A DNA stretch of 64,000 nucleotides from Salvia splendens (taxonomy: Eukaryota > Streptophyta > Magnoliopsida > Lamiales > Lamiaceae): assembly GCF_004379255.2 (NCBI RefSeq), contig NC_056046.1:9610001-9674000 (forward strand), written 5' to 3'. The notes under the pieces are model-generated. The model was not told the origin of the DNA. It saw only the letters and a program-made list of their open reading frames with translations, and did not search any database. Made by a program: the position numbers and the translations under genes. Below, in pieces: positions 12,916 to 24,400 of this stretch; the first letter of the stretch is position 1; the number at the start of each line of letters is the position of its first letter.

Positions 12916-12982
<67 letters not shown>
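12916..12982. repeat. (TTA)n microsatellite
   Basis: About 22 nearly uninterrupted TTA/ATT units. Confidence 0.95.
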
Positions 12983-12984
<2 letters not shown>

Positions 12985-14114
12985 CTGTACAAAAAAATTG
13001 GGTTCTGTTAATTTGGGTATTGTTCTCAATTACAAATTAAAGAAAACTGGAATTAGGAGTGTTATATTTTGTTGTATTTCCACATAAAACCAATACATTT
13101 GCCTCCCTGAAAAAGAGAGACAAGCAAAAATACCAAATACTACTGTACTATATAAATAGATCAATATTTACACCCTGTATTTTATTATTATAAAAACATA
13201 TTAATGTTTTATATAAATAGACAGTTTTATATTGAAACTAGAATAGGTTATATCTAATCATTAAAAGAAACCATTTTTTATTTATATTTTTATTCTATAT
13301 TTTCAAGGACGTGAAATTTCTTTATTTTTGATTTACACTGTGCGTTTTTTTTCTTATTACAATATCATGTACATCCTTTTGAGACGCTATAATTTAATGT
13401 CCCTAATTAAGCATGTATTTAAGGATGTCCCAATTTAAGTAATTAAGGATCGCATTTGTTAATGTATCTCTAATTTCAGGACACTTTTTTTTGCTGTATT
13501 AAATTTTGATTATTTTTTAAATTTTGCAACGCATGTGCGTCTCCAATTTTGTGTCTTTATTGAATATATTTGTTGTAGTGTGTTTATATGTAGCTATAAA
13601 GAAATAAATAATCGACTATTACTAATATATTCATTTCAATCTTTCTGATCAGCAACATTCGCCACCATGAACCTAAATGATAAAAAAAGCCCTTTTGGTT
13701 ATGATTCAACAATTAAATTCCTTGTTTGTGGCGGTCTAGTCAGTATTATCATCCTTCAAAATAAGAGACTAGTTACCATTTACTAATATATTACTACTAT
13801 TACATTATAATTCATTCAAAAAGCATATTGTGTGGGCTGAGGTCATTCACTATAACGTGGACTATACACCCGCCTTATTTCCATTTTTCATATGTCTAGC
13901 ATTTTATGTTTCAGCTTATACACCTGTAATTACCTGGACTATATATTCATCCTATCTTTTGACAATTATTTTGTATTTTTTTTATTTTTGTGTTTCAAAT
14001 AAAAAGAAGTAGCAAAATAATACATATTTAAAACCACAATATGAAATTTTCGTGATATAAAAAAGATGAAAAAGTACAACGCTAAAATAACTAAAAAGAA
14101 GCTACAAGCAAGTT

Positions 14115-14338
14115 TCAACAGTTACTACGTGACCAAATTTCTTCGATCATATTGGCTTCGAGGTGAGAATGAGCTTGTTCGTCACGCATTGTAGTCCTTG
14201 CCGCTAGAACCTCATTCAACCCGGGCGGTAAACCCCGAATATGGACCATGTACTCGTAATACCGCATACTGTAATGCAACATGGCCGGATCAATGGGCGA
14301 TTTAGGGCAGTCGAAGTCGCGTCATCGCTGGGATTCAT
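14115..14338 (-). pseudogene. Internally deleted PIF/Harbinger transposase remnant
   Basis: On the minus strand an ATG at 14338 opens a short N-terminal stretch (MNPSDDATSTAL...) in one frame. From about 14283 a second frame reads GLPPGLNEVLAARTTMRDEQ and ends MIEEIWSRSNC with a stop at 14115-14117. That end closely parallels the C-terminal fragment in the element at 40516 (GLPTGFNEVLSRK...MIEEVCARN), which I take to be the plant HARBI1-like transposase C-terminus. A TATA-like CTATAAATAC lies upstream on the same strand near 14409-14418. The catalytic core is missing and the two parts are out of frame, so this cannot encode a transposase. Terminal repeats were not found. Confidence 0.6.
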
Positions 14339-14717
14339 TTCACTCGAGTGAGAGAGAAGTGAGTTGGGGAAAGAGATGGGAAGGTATGAGAAATGAAGGT
14401 GAAATGGAGTGTATTTATAGAGTGGAAAATGAGAAAAAAATAGAAAACCATCATTCGAACTTAGATCAGAGACTATACACATATTTGTATGTCCACGTTA
14501 ACTTTTCATCCTTAAAAGATATACATTCCTATTATTCATAATGTAAAAATATTTGACAAGCAAACCAATAAACCATTAGAATTGTATTAATATGAGTGTC
14601 AATAACACATATATACGAATTATAATGCATAAACAATATAATAAAATTCAGAAGCATAATTTTGTTGCTAATATTATGGTATGTTCTATTTTAACCGCAT
14701 AGAATTGATGCTTAATA

Positions 14718-14904
14718 CTTCATCTATCCAGTTAAAATAGTTTTTCTTTTTTTGGGTGTGTCCTACAAAATTAGTCACTTTATACTTTTGGCAAGTTTTT
14801 CTCTCTTCAATTTTCCATTAACAATGCTCCAATCACTTTTCTTTGTATCTATCTCATATTTTATCAATTTTGCATTAAAATCCATGTATTTTTATGGGAC
14901 GCAG
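14718..14904. mobile_element. Degenerate Stowaway-like MITE
   Basis: The left end CTTCATCTATCC and right end GGGACGCAG are decayed versions of the CTCCCTCCGTCCC terminus, flanked by TA on both sides. It is 187 bases long and non-coding. Confidence 0.5.
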
Positions 14905-14909
14905 TAAAT

Positions 14910-16165
14910 ATCTGACAAGATCACTAGGTTTACTAATGGTAGATTTAGAGAGGTAGTTTTGTTGTTGTCATCATTATTTTGGGCCAATAGGAGGTGTCTA
15001 TCAAATGTTGATTCATAGCGAAGAGGGTGTGAGTGTTTTAATCTTTGAGTTTAACTCAGTTATGGTTCATCATGTGACGTCGATTGAAATTAAAATTTTG
15101 TTGTTGATTTTTGTCAAATTATGCTTTTACCTACCATAGAGACGTTCAAATATTAGAGTTTCCTCCGACAAGTTTCAGTAATTTGCTTTTGTATCTGGAG
15201 TTTGCTTTTGTATTAGGATTGAAAATATTTGATATTAGATATTTTCAATCCTTGTTAGTTTGCTTTTGTATCTTGAGTTGTATATTTTCTTTACAAAAAA
15301 TATTGAAATAGTGAAATTATCGATTGATAGTTCAACCAATTAGATTGGTTGGATATTCACTAGTTAAATCAACTTATTTTAGCAAATATATAATTAAATA
15401 TATATTGTAAAAATAAATCAAGTAATTAAGAATAACGAAAACATAAAAAAAAAAAAAAAACTTATCAACCCTAGTATATTTTGGGTTTTTTTTTCTGATA
15501 ATTTGAAAAGTAATAGTTTAATTATTTTCTAAATATTAAAATTACAGCTTCAAAATTCTTGCATTTTATTAGAAAAATTACAAAAAAATGCAATGATTTA
15601 CATGACATCGAAAAAAAAAGTCCAAAAATATGTAGGAATTCAATCAAATTAATAAGATGGATATTGGCTTCATAAAGCGCATTTGATATTTGATCTCTGA
15701 TTTAATTTTCGTCTTTATACTTCCACCTAGTTTGTAAAAGCAAACTATATTCAATTTCATAAATACACAAATTAAGAGGTTGTTATGAACGAATATTGTA
15801 CTAGTATTTAACACGCAAGATATGTATTGATCTATAATTCGGATATATCTTGAATAATGAAAATCTACACAATGAAATACTAGAAAAGGAGTAACTTTTT
15901 AAAATCGGAATCAATCCTGAAAAAATTTAATATTTATTTATAAAAAATCACATATAATATTCGTGAAACAAGTTGACCCATAAACACAACCTAAATCGGA
16001 AAGGGAAGAAGCGCAGGAATTGTTTGAGATCATGCTTAAGTCGTGTTTGGGGAAAAAGGGATAGCCGCGCACCCTGTCCCTAACCATAGCGGAACTCAAA
16101 ATGATTAAAGTTGAACGTTACGCTAGGCTCGGATGTGCTGAATTGACGAAAGTACCCTTCCACCT
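14910..16165. other. AT-rich intergenic DNA, nothing recognised
   Basis: It contains an inverted AATATT/TATTTTCAATCC-type pair near 15220-15260 and homopolymer runs near 15446. No gene motif is seen. Confidence 0.5.
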
Positions 16166-16170
16166 CCCCC

Positions 16171-16178
16171 TATATAAA
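16171..16178 (+). promoter_or_regulatory. TATA box of the DUF1639 gene
   Basis: TATATAAA lies in a CT-rich context about 200 bases before the ATG at 16373. The expected transcription start is near 16200, leaving a leader of about 170 bases. Confidence 0.65.
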
Positions 16179-16372
16179 ACTGGTTGCTTCCCCTTCCCGG
16201 CGATTTTCCCATAATTTCCTCACACCGCAAAATAGGAGATTGGGAGAGAAAACAAGAAAACGTATATAAGTATACAAGCGAACAAACAAACCCTTGTTTG
16301 CTGAGAAATCGAATTGAAGCTTGGGGATTCCCCAGAGTGTGTGTATTTGTGCGGATTCGTGAAGAAATCTTC

Positions 16373-17404
16373 ATGGCTATGGGGACGGAACGATCCAAGG
16401 CGTTGCACAATTTCACGATGCCGTGCGGTCTGCGCTGGGGAAATCACAGGATCCTCCGCTGCATGAGGGTCAACTCCGACGGCCAGACCTCCCCGCTCCG
16501 CCGCCACGCCGCCGGATCCTCCGGTGGCTCCGATCACCCAATCCAGCAGCGCCGCACCACCAGGGAGCGGGACAAGGACGGATTCACGCACCCCGCCACT
16601 CCCTCCTACGGCGGCCGGAGATTCTCCGACGACGCCGGTGACGGAATTGCTGCGATCAGGGAGAAAGTAATGCTCGATCTCCAGACGGCGGCGGATAAGA
16701 TGAAGGATGCGATTTTCAAGGACGGCCTCGAGGAAGGGGAGGTCTCCGCCTCTCTGCCGCCCCCGCCCCCTCCTCCTCCGCCGCCGCTGCCGGCTACCGC
16801 CGATGCCGAGGGCGAGGGTTACTGCCCCTGGAATTTGAGGACGCGGCGAGCTGCGAGCAGGACGGCCGTGCTGGGGAGAAGCGGTGGTGGCTCATCCTCC
16901 GGCGGCGGGAGCGATGGCGGCGGCGGGAAGAGTTTCCGGTTGGATTTGCCGCGAGCGGCGGGATCTTCTCAGATTCGGGCGGGGTCGGGGTCGGGACAGA
17001 AATCACCGATGCATAGGAGTGACGGCGGCTGCCCGGCGGCGGCCAGCGGTGGGAAGAAGAGAGAGCGGGAGAAGTTCTCGGTGGCGCTATCGAAGAGAGA
17101 AATCGAGGAGGATTTCTACGCGATGGTAGGGCACCGGCCGCCGCGTAGACCGAAGAAGAGAGCTCGGATCGTTCAGAAACAAATGGATGTAAGCGTCCTC
17201 GAATTTTTCAAATTCCGAATTGAACAAACTTCTTCTTCGCCTGATTTGTCTTTCATTGATTGATCCTCTAAATTACGTGCATCACTGTTCCATTGATTGA
17301 TCCAATTCTAACGAATTATTGAATTTCGGCAGACCTTATTTCCGGGATTGTGGCTCACCGAAGTTACACCAGATATGTATAAGGTTACTGAAGCTGCTCC
17401 ATGA
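16373..17404 (+). CDS. DUF1639 family protein, two exons
   Basis: Exons 16373-17188 and 17333-17404 join in phase 0 to give 295 residues. The intron begins GTAAGC and ends GGCAG. The start MAMGTERSKALHNFTMP is chosen because the more upstream in-frame ATG at 16184 falls in the leader close to the TATA box. The C-terminal half carries the family signature: KREIEEDFYAMVGHRPPRRPK and then KRARIVQKQMD at the exon end, continued in exon 2 as TLFPGLWLTEVTPDMYKV. Exon 1 also has a polyproline run (about residues 128-141) and Gly/Ser-rich low-complexity segments, so much of the protein is probably disordered. DUF1639 proteins are plant-specific with no established biochemical activity. The Lys/Arg-rich stretch suggests nuclear location, but that is inference. 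The gene is strongly GC-rich against its surroundings. Confidence 0.9.
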
Positions 17405-20400
17405 TACCAAAGAGGTCAAATTGAAATCCTTTGCTTTCAATTACAAGGTTATGTTATTTGAAGTCCTGTTCTAGAGTCTGATTCATTGCTCAATTTGCAG
17501 TTTTCAATGGAGATAGGATTGTTCTTGCTCGTTACTGCTAAAACATGGTTGATTGTGCTAATATAGAGGCATATTACACCAGCATTGTGAATTTCAGGTT
17601 CACGCCAAGTGCTGCATTCATTCCTCTTGGTGTTGAAGGGAAAGGTTTAGCTTCTTTGGGGATTCTGATTTTTGTTTCTTTCACTGATTATAATTGTTCA
17701 TATATATGTTTCTTTTTTTCTTGGAATAAAGTTCACATAGTGGAAAAGTTGGTGAGGAGTTTTTTCTCTCTGGTTTCTCTTATTTGAACACTTATCCTTT
17801 ATGATATATCCAATCTCAAAATTCTCATTTTTAACAAATTGCAAGCATTCCTTAGTGTCTTTTCCCTATTGATTGGACCCCCATTGTTGACATGTTTGGT
17901 GCTTTATGATATACTTGGTCATGATAGCTGTGATTTATGCACATAGTTGCTTAGTTCGTATCAAATTTCTGAGAAATTTGATTTGTTTGTTCCTGTTATA
18001 TGTTAAGTAGTAGTACTTGTTAGTTTGTGGGATATTTCTGGATGTTAATTGGTGCTTTTCATTGGCATCTCTCATCAGAGATGGGAACTAGAACTCCTTT
18101 AGGCTTCAATTTCTTAGCAATGCCCATTAAATTCTACTGATGGAGAAGCCTCAAGCTCGTTCTTTTCTTTGTTTCCTGAAGAAACAAAGTTGAATTAGGC
18201 TGATTGACCGAAACTATTGATTCAAGTATTCAACTGTCTTACCCAGCTACATATTTTGTGCGTTTGTATTGTCGATTTGGTCATCACCAGTGAAAGCTTC
18301 ATCTCGAAATAGAAACATTTGCTGATAAGTTAGAGATGGACTTTCTGATTCTTGAGAGTGAGTTTTCTTGAGACTTCACATCTCTGCTTCTCCCACTTAC
18401 TTCCATCTTCAGGCTTCTGTCAAATACTACTAGCATTTTCCACTTTGATCATATGCCCTGTTTATGTTTCTTGGTGCATCCGTTGCCTAATTTTGCCTCT
18501 TCATTGATCTGTTTTAGCACCATTAGTAGATTTCAGATATCATGTTCTGAAATCAAAGCCCGCAAGGCAGAAGGAGGTACGTCGTTGCAACGTGGCAGAC
18601 CGTTGTAGGTGTTTTGCTTAACTTAAAAACATTCCCTCACACTGATTCTTTGATGATCTTTTCGTATAAGATCACTATTCTGAATATTGAAATTTTGGGG
18701 TATAAATTTGTCTGTGTACTTTGGTTCCCGCCTTCCCTAGATTTGTTACTTATTATACTACTATTTGATTTCAAATTCGGATGCATCTTGAGTTGATATG
18801 GTTGGATGTTATTTGTTTAACTTTAAAAGGAAAAGAAAATTGTTTGGACAGGTAAAATAAAATCAAGTCTAATTGGTTCCTACTTTTAAACCTAAAAAAA
18901 CCTATGTAAAAATGTGAAAGAGGTGTTTTTAGTTAGATAGTCTACATATGCTAGGAGTATTTATTTTGACTACTGGGAAGCGGTCACGCATTCCACCACT
19001 ATGTCTATTATAAGAGGTGCGCATTATTTTTAACGTTTATTAGGCTAATCTTGATTCCCAAATTAATTATGTCACCTAATTTTGCTATTATTGATTGATT
19101 GATTTCATTCCTAGTACTATTATTATTTGGTGACAGGAAATATGCAGTCAAGTCTCAAATAGCACTATTTTACATTTTTACTATTCAAAATTATTCGCAG
19201 TCGATATCCAAGAATGCTTTATCACCTAATAACAAGCAAATCACTTCTGAAAAATGCAAATGAAGATATACATTAGAGACAAACCATAATTATTCAATAC
19301 AATATATTCGAAAGTCCTGAGCTTCGCAAAATAATTATTTAGCTCGTTAATTAACAAACCCCAGTTTGAGCATGATGGTGGCTGAACTCAGGATATGAAC
19401 CTACGCTGTGATTAACCAATCAGTTTATGGGTGCCAAATTTATGTGTTAATAGCACATGATATGATGATTTGAATCCCTATGAATGGAGGTGAGGTGCTA
19501 CTCAATATTATAGTATGTTAAAATTAGAATTCAATTTATATACAATAAATCAGTGCAGATTCTTTTCTTTAGCGTGCACCGTTTTAAATGCTACGGACAT
19601 TCATGTCTTATTTAATGCAAATTAAAGCAACTCTAATTTATTTCTTATTACTTAAATATTGGGCCTCGGAATGGGCTCTTTTGACCGGATTACCGTTCCA
19701 TGTAATTTTATTATTCTAAGGCCCAATTTATATTTATGTGTTACAGTTTTCTGATGACTCAAAAATTGTGACAAGGTATTCATATTTGAGCTATCATATC
19801 AACTCTATATTTCTCTCCTTTTTTTGAACAAGGGAAATAATTTGGAAATTTAATTTTATTGTCGCCTTAAAGAAATGAAAGATCTCACCATACCGGGGAT
19901 ATATTTGATTTAATGTTACTACGTATTGCATACTGCGTATTATGTTCCATTATTACCGATTCTTGAGATTGTATATCATGGAAATGTAAAAGCAAAGTTT
20001 TCAAAAACATAGCGTTTGGAAATTAATAAGAAAATACTAACATAATCAATATTAAATTTAGTTTAAATAAAAGCAATTCAATTCAAAATTTAAAGGTATT
20101 ACGAATTTATGTAGATTTTTCTTTATTATTTATATAAGTATATTAGTATATCATTGTATCGGATGCCGTAAAAAATGTAACACACGATTTAACATAAGAA
20201 TCAAGCTATTTAGTGAAATATATGTATTAGTGACAAAATCCTAAATAGTTGTTGCCACTATATAATTGCCTATCTCCAAATCGGAGAGAAAATCATTAAC
20301 GAAAAATTACAGTACATTCAATCGTACCGGAAGTAATTTTTTGTAGAATAAGCCTTGTAATTGACGAGTCAATGTTGATGTAATTTTGACGTTAAGCATA

Positions 20401-21155
20401 ACTTTCTCTATTTTGATCATTTTCTTTATTGACTTTATTCCATCCAATTTATTTATTCCAGTAGTAGAGTATAAATGGACAGGAAAATTATTACGAAAAT
20501 AGCCGGCCTATACTATTTGTTAACCTACTTTGATTTTATTAATTCATACTGTTTATAGCATATTATATTAACAACGAAAAAAGAGATGAAAAACGAAACG
20601 GATAAGTAGCACTTTATAGGTTATCACCCATTGTTTACTTAAATTAGTGGAATTTCAGGTTGCAAACCCAAGAAGTGAATGATAACAACATTTTTTTTGT
20701 CAAAGTTGGAAGGCGTAAAAACATGCAATCATTCAAATCTTGTCTTGATGTACAACACCACACAATTGAACTATACATACACATACTCACTTAAAAGCAA
20801 ACCAACATATTTTCAACTAATCCAGAAAAGAAGCCCCCATAATTCAAAGCAAAGGGAATAAAACAACTGCACACTAGCTTAAAAGGGGGATTCAAATTAA
20901 CCATAAGAATCCTTTCAATTTGGATGCCTTTTCTTTTGGTTGCTTAGTTTTTACGTTTTACTACTAGTCTAATTTCAATTATTTATTTGCACATGAACAC
21001 AATTAATTATCAAACACAAAATTATGTGTTTATGTTCGATAATAAAATAAAATAATGAGTGAATAATTCTTTACATGTGACTGTGGATGCCCATAATGTC
21101 CAGACAAATGGATATACAATAATTCAATCACAAGAAATATGTACATTTCACAGCA
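17405..21155. other. Downstream region of the DUF1639 gene and intergenic DNA
   Basis: From 17405 to about 18600 the DNA is T-rich on the plus strand, like plant introns or long 3' untranslated sequence, and less AT-biased than the DNA beyond. No conserved open frame is seen. Beyond 18800 it is ordinary AT-rich intergenic DNA. A tRNA-like GGTTCATATCC (minus strand, near 19400) is present but no SINE could be framed around it. Confidence 0.45.
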
Positions 21156-21161
21156 AAACTT

Positions 21162-21947
21162 TCATCCGTACAAGTTCAAATTAAAAAAATGAAAATAAAA
21201 TAAAATTATATCATCAATTTCTCTTCTTTGATTTTTACTGCAAAATAGAGAGCCGATTCCGAATAAACTTACGGTATAATTTGGGGCAATGTTCAAAACG
21301 GGAGTAATCCGAACTCCATTGCCGTACGATCTGCTGCTGCTGCTGCTGCTCTTCCCCAACGACGGCTTATTGTAATGGTAGTAGTGGTTGAGCCCCGCCG
21401 CCGCCGAGGTGCGCCGATTAATCGGCGCTTCCCGCATCGAATTCTGCTTCTGCATCACTTTCGCTAATCCCGACGGCTTCGGATTCGGAACGGATCCCGT
21501 CGAGTTGCTCCGCGTCAGAAATTGCAGCGATCGAAGCAGGCCGCCGCGATCGGAGTTGACGCTGCTGCTGCGGCGGAATTGCCAGAACGATTTCGCGATC
21601 GGCTTCCCCTCTTCCTCCTCTTCGTCGTCGATGGTGGCGGAGAGGAACTCGATCAGCCGCTTCTTCTTCGTGTTTATGTTTGGATTGCAATCGGTTTTTT
21701 CGATTTGATTCGGCGGAGCGGGGGTTTTGATCTGGACGGGGAGGATTTTTCCGTTGGCGAAGAGCTCGTCGGCGGAGGAGATTTGGAGGTTTTGGGCGAG
21801 GTATGAATCGAAGTCAATTGTTGGATTCAGATGAAGATGATTGTGCGATTCGATGGGGACGAGGTCGAATTCGTTGAGATCGTAGGAGAAGGAGATTCTC
21901 GGGCTGGTGATTGGACTGGAGATTTCAATGCAGACATCGACCGCCAT
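21162..21947 (-). CDS. DUF1645 family protein
   Basis: A 261-residue intronless frame. The segment SADELFANGKILPVQIK (residues 58-74) is the family's characteristic DELF block, preceded by FDSYLAQNL. The C-terminal GNGVRITPVLNIAP followed by SLFGIGSLFCSKNQ is the second conserved block. Between them lie KSFWQFRRSSSVNSD, a basic and Ser-rich region and a serine run encoded by CTG/GCT repeats (about 21330-21350). DUF1645 proteins are plant-specific and poorly characterised; some have been linked to stress response. The last 20 or so residues are hydrophobic and AT-rich in coding, and a splice at the GTAAGT near 21270 cannot be excluded, but the conserved block reads straight through it. Confidence 0.85.
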   Translation of the reverse strand: MAVDVCIEISSPITSPRISFSYDLNEFDLVPIESHNHLHLNPTIDFDSYLAQNLQISSADELFANGKILPVQIKTPAPPNQIEKTDCNPNINTKKKRLIEFLSATIDDEEEEEGKPIAKSFWQFRRSSSVNSDRGGLLRSLQFLTRSNSTGSVPNPKPSGLAKVMQKQNSMREAPINRRTSAAAGLNHYYHYNKPSLGKSSSSSSRSYGNGVRITPVLNIAPNYTVSLFGIGSLFCSKNQRREIDDIILFYFHFFNLNLYG

Positions 21948-22235
21948 TGTTTTGATGTGAAGAAGAGTTATAATGTGGGGGATATTTATGATAGTTAAGT
22001 GATGTAGATTACAGTAATGGTGTGACTGTGAATTGGTTAGTCAAAAAAGGGAGATGGAAAATGTGGAGTGTGGAGGGACATGGTGATTGACAGTATATTG
22101 TTTGTGTCGAGTGGTGATGACCAAAATAATGGTAACGCTTGAATTTAAATAGCCACAGCCTACTGCAGCTGAGAGTGAGAGAGAGAGACGAGGTGAATAG
22201 TACTATCATTTTATTTTTCCGTAACTTGTTTTTTT

Positions 22236-23350
22236 TTGAGTGAGAGAGAGACTTTTAAAATATTCTCAAACAACCCTGGACATAGCGTTTATCTCGAAAA
22301 TAGTTTTTTTCACTGTTTTCGATTAAAAATACCCTTTTGAACATTTTGGTAATTTGATCTTTTTACACTTTTAACATTTTAAATCTGATATTATTTCAGT
22401 GATGTACTAAATCTGATATTATTTCAAAATTATCATTCTTCTCCCCTTTTACTATCCTTCACTTTGTTTCTTTATTTCAATATTAGAATTAATTTTATAA
22501 AATTAAATTTTAAATTTCAATTTTTAAATATCAACAATTTTTTATTAATTATTAAAATTACTATTAAATAACAAAGTAATAGTTTTAATCAATATTTGAT
22601 AGTGTCTAATATTTAATCAATAAGGTATGACGACGCCTTAGTTTTAATCAATATTTAATAGTTTTAATCATAAATAAATCATATAACACGATTTATTCTG
22701 AAATAAATATGCATATAATGTAAGACTAATATAATTTTCGTTTATTAATTTGAAAAAAAAACAAAATTAACTACAAAATTTCAACAAAAATTCTCCTATA
22801 TCAAATTTTTAGTCAATTTCATAATATTTAATCACCAGCAATTATAACAACCGAACGAAAGCTAAATAGAATAGCTCTTATTTTTCCATCATGATTAATC
22901 TGTACTTCTTCAATTCAGCTGAATATTATATTAAATAAGAAAAATTAATAGTTTTAATCAATATTTATAGTGTCCATGAATTAATAGTTTTAATTAAAAA
23001 AAATTTATTGATATTTAAAAATCAAATTTAAAATTTAATTTTATAAAATTAAATCTAATATTGAAATAAAGAAACAAAGTGAAGGATGAAAAAATGGAAG
23101 AAGAATGATAATTTTGAAATAATATCAGATTTAGTACATCACTGAAATAATATCATATTTAAAATGTTAAAAGTGTAAAAAAACCAAATTGCCCAAATGC
23201 TCAAAAGGGTATTTTCGACCCAAAACAGTGAAAAATTATCATTTTCGAGATAAACGGTTAGTCCAGAGTTGTTTGGGGATATTTTGAAAGTCCACGGACT
23301 AAGGACGAGATAAACGCATAGTCCAGGGACTGTTTTTGTAGTTCACTCAA
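22236..23350. mobile_element. Long-inverted-repeat foldback element, probably Mutator-like
   Basis: Two arms of roughly 300 bases, about 22236-22545 and 22995-23350, are inverted copies. Shared text includes GTTTATCTCGAAAAT, CAGTGATGTACTAAATCTGA and TTCAAAATTATCATTCTTC. The outer ends are TTGAGTGA and TCACTCAA, flanked by T-runs that may be the target duplication. The right arm has about 45 extra bases near its end (a second AGTCC...GAGATAAACG copy) that the left arm lacks. The centre is AT-rich with repeats of TAGTTTTAATCAATATTT. No coding sequence is present. Confidence 0.7.
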
Positions 23351-24052
23351 TTTTTTTTATTGAGGCTGCATTTGGGGTCCACTTACTATAATCGAATTAA
23401 TTTTTTGAATTTATAACATGTGAAGACAATAAATATGTTGGAACCCGGAAAAAAAATTCAAGCATTAACCATTCTATTACTCAGCCATAATGCAAACACG
23501 TTGATATCATAAGTTTAGGAATGAAGTATGGTATGTACAACAAAGAATGATTATATTAGTGGTAGAAAAACATATACACTGCTTAATAAGTATATTATAG
23601 TCACAGATAATGAGAATGAATAAGGATAAATAAATGTAGTTTAAAATTTTAAATTTAATTGAATTACTTTTAAATTAGTTTTGTTCTATAGCAATAAAAA
23701 AGTGATACATGAAATTTATGATACATTTTCGTATGATTTCAAGCTTGTTGATTCGAAATAAGTAAATAATAAAAACTTTATTTTATTAAAAAAGAAGATA
23801 TAATATTTTTCTAAAGTATTGCATAATAATGTAATTTATTTAAATTAAATGATATTTATAGATTGATTTTCAATATAATTAATTTACTAGAGAGTATACT
23901 TTTTGCTTTTGCATTTCCGGCAAAAAATGGTTCTTTCTCTAGCGTTTGAGGCATAGATACATGATACATCAACAACTTGAATTATTGCATTTTAAACAAA
24001 GTATAGTTTATTTAATTCAAAAGTCTAGTGATTTATTGATGTATTCGAATTG
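23351..24052. other. AT-rich spacer between two transposable elements
   Basis: No gene or site recognised. Confidence 0.5.
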
Positions 24053-24278
24053 TAAGAGCATCCACAATCTTGCTCTTGTCAGCGAGCACGGTTGTGGGTC
24101 CGACCCCACTTTTTCTACCTGCTCTCTGGCAAGAGCACAACACCCACAACTGTGCTCTCCCGCAAGGATGAGCACAATTCAATTTAAAATTCAATTAAAC
24201 AAAAACATTTCCATAATATTAAAATTCATTAAAAAACCACAATAAATATTACAAATTACAAATAAAATAAAAAAGACA

Positions 24279-24382
24279 TAATTAAAATCCTAAGAATTAA
24301 AAATTACGTAATTAAAATACTAAAAATTAAAAATTACATAATTAAACTCCTAAAAATTAAAAATTACATAATTAAAAGCTAA
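24279..24382. repeat. 30-bp tandem repeat in the Harbinger element
   Basis: Three and a half units beginning TAATTAAA and ending AATTAAAAATTAC lie downstream of the ORF1 stop, in what would be its 3' untranslated region. Confidence 0.85.
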
Positions 24383-24400
24383 AAATACCCCCATGGACGA

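Larger units (their letters stand above)
12062..14110. other. Intergenic DNA with repeat fragments and a TTA microsatellite
   Basis: No host gene. It holds the palindromic CCGGTTCCGG-type block at 12668-12785 and a trinucleotide array at 12916. The rest is AT-rich. Confidence 0.5.

Noticed and set aside
16184..16372. In-frame upstream ATG extending the DUF1639 protein by 63 residues
   Set aside because: It starts within about 13 bases of the TATA box and the added residues lack family similarity; the start at 16373 fits the conserved N-terminus.
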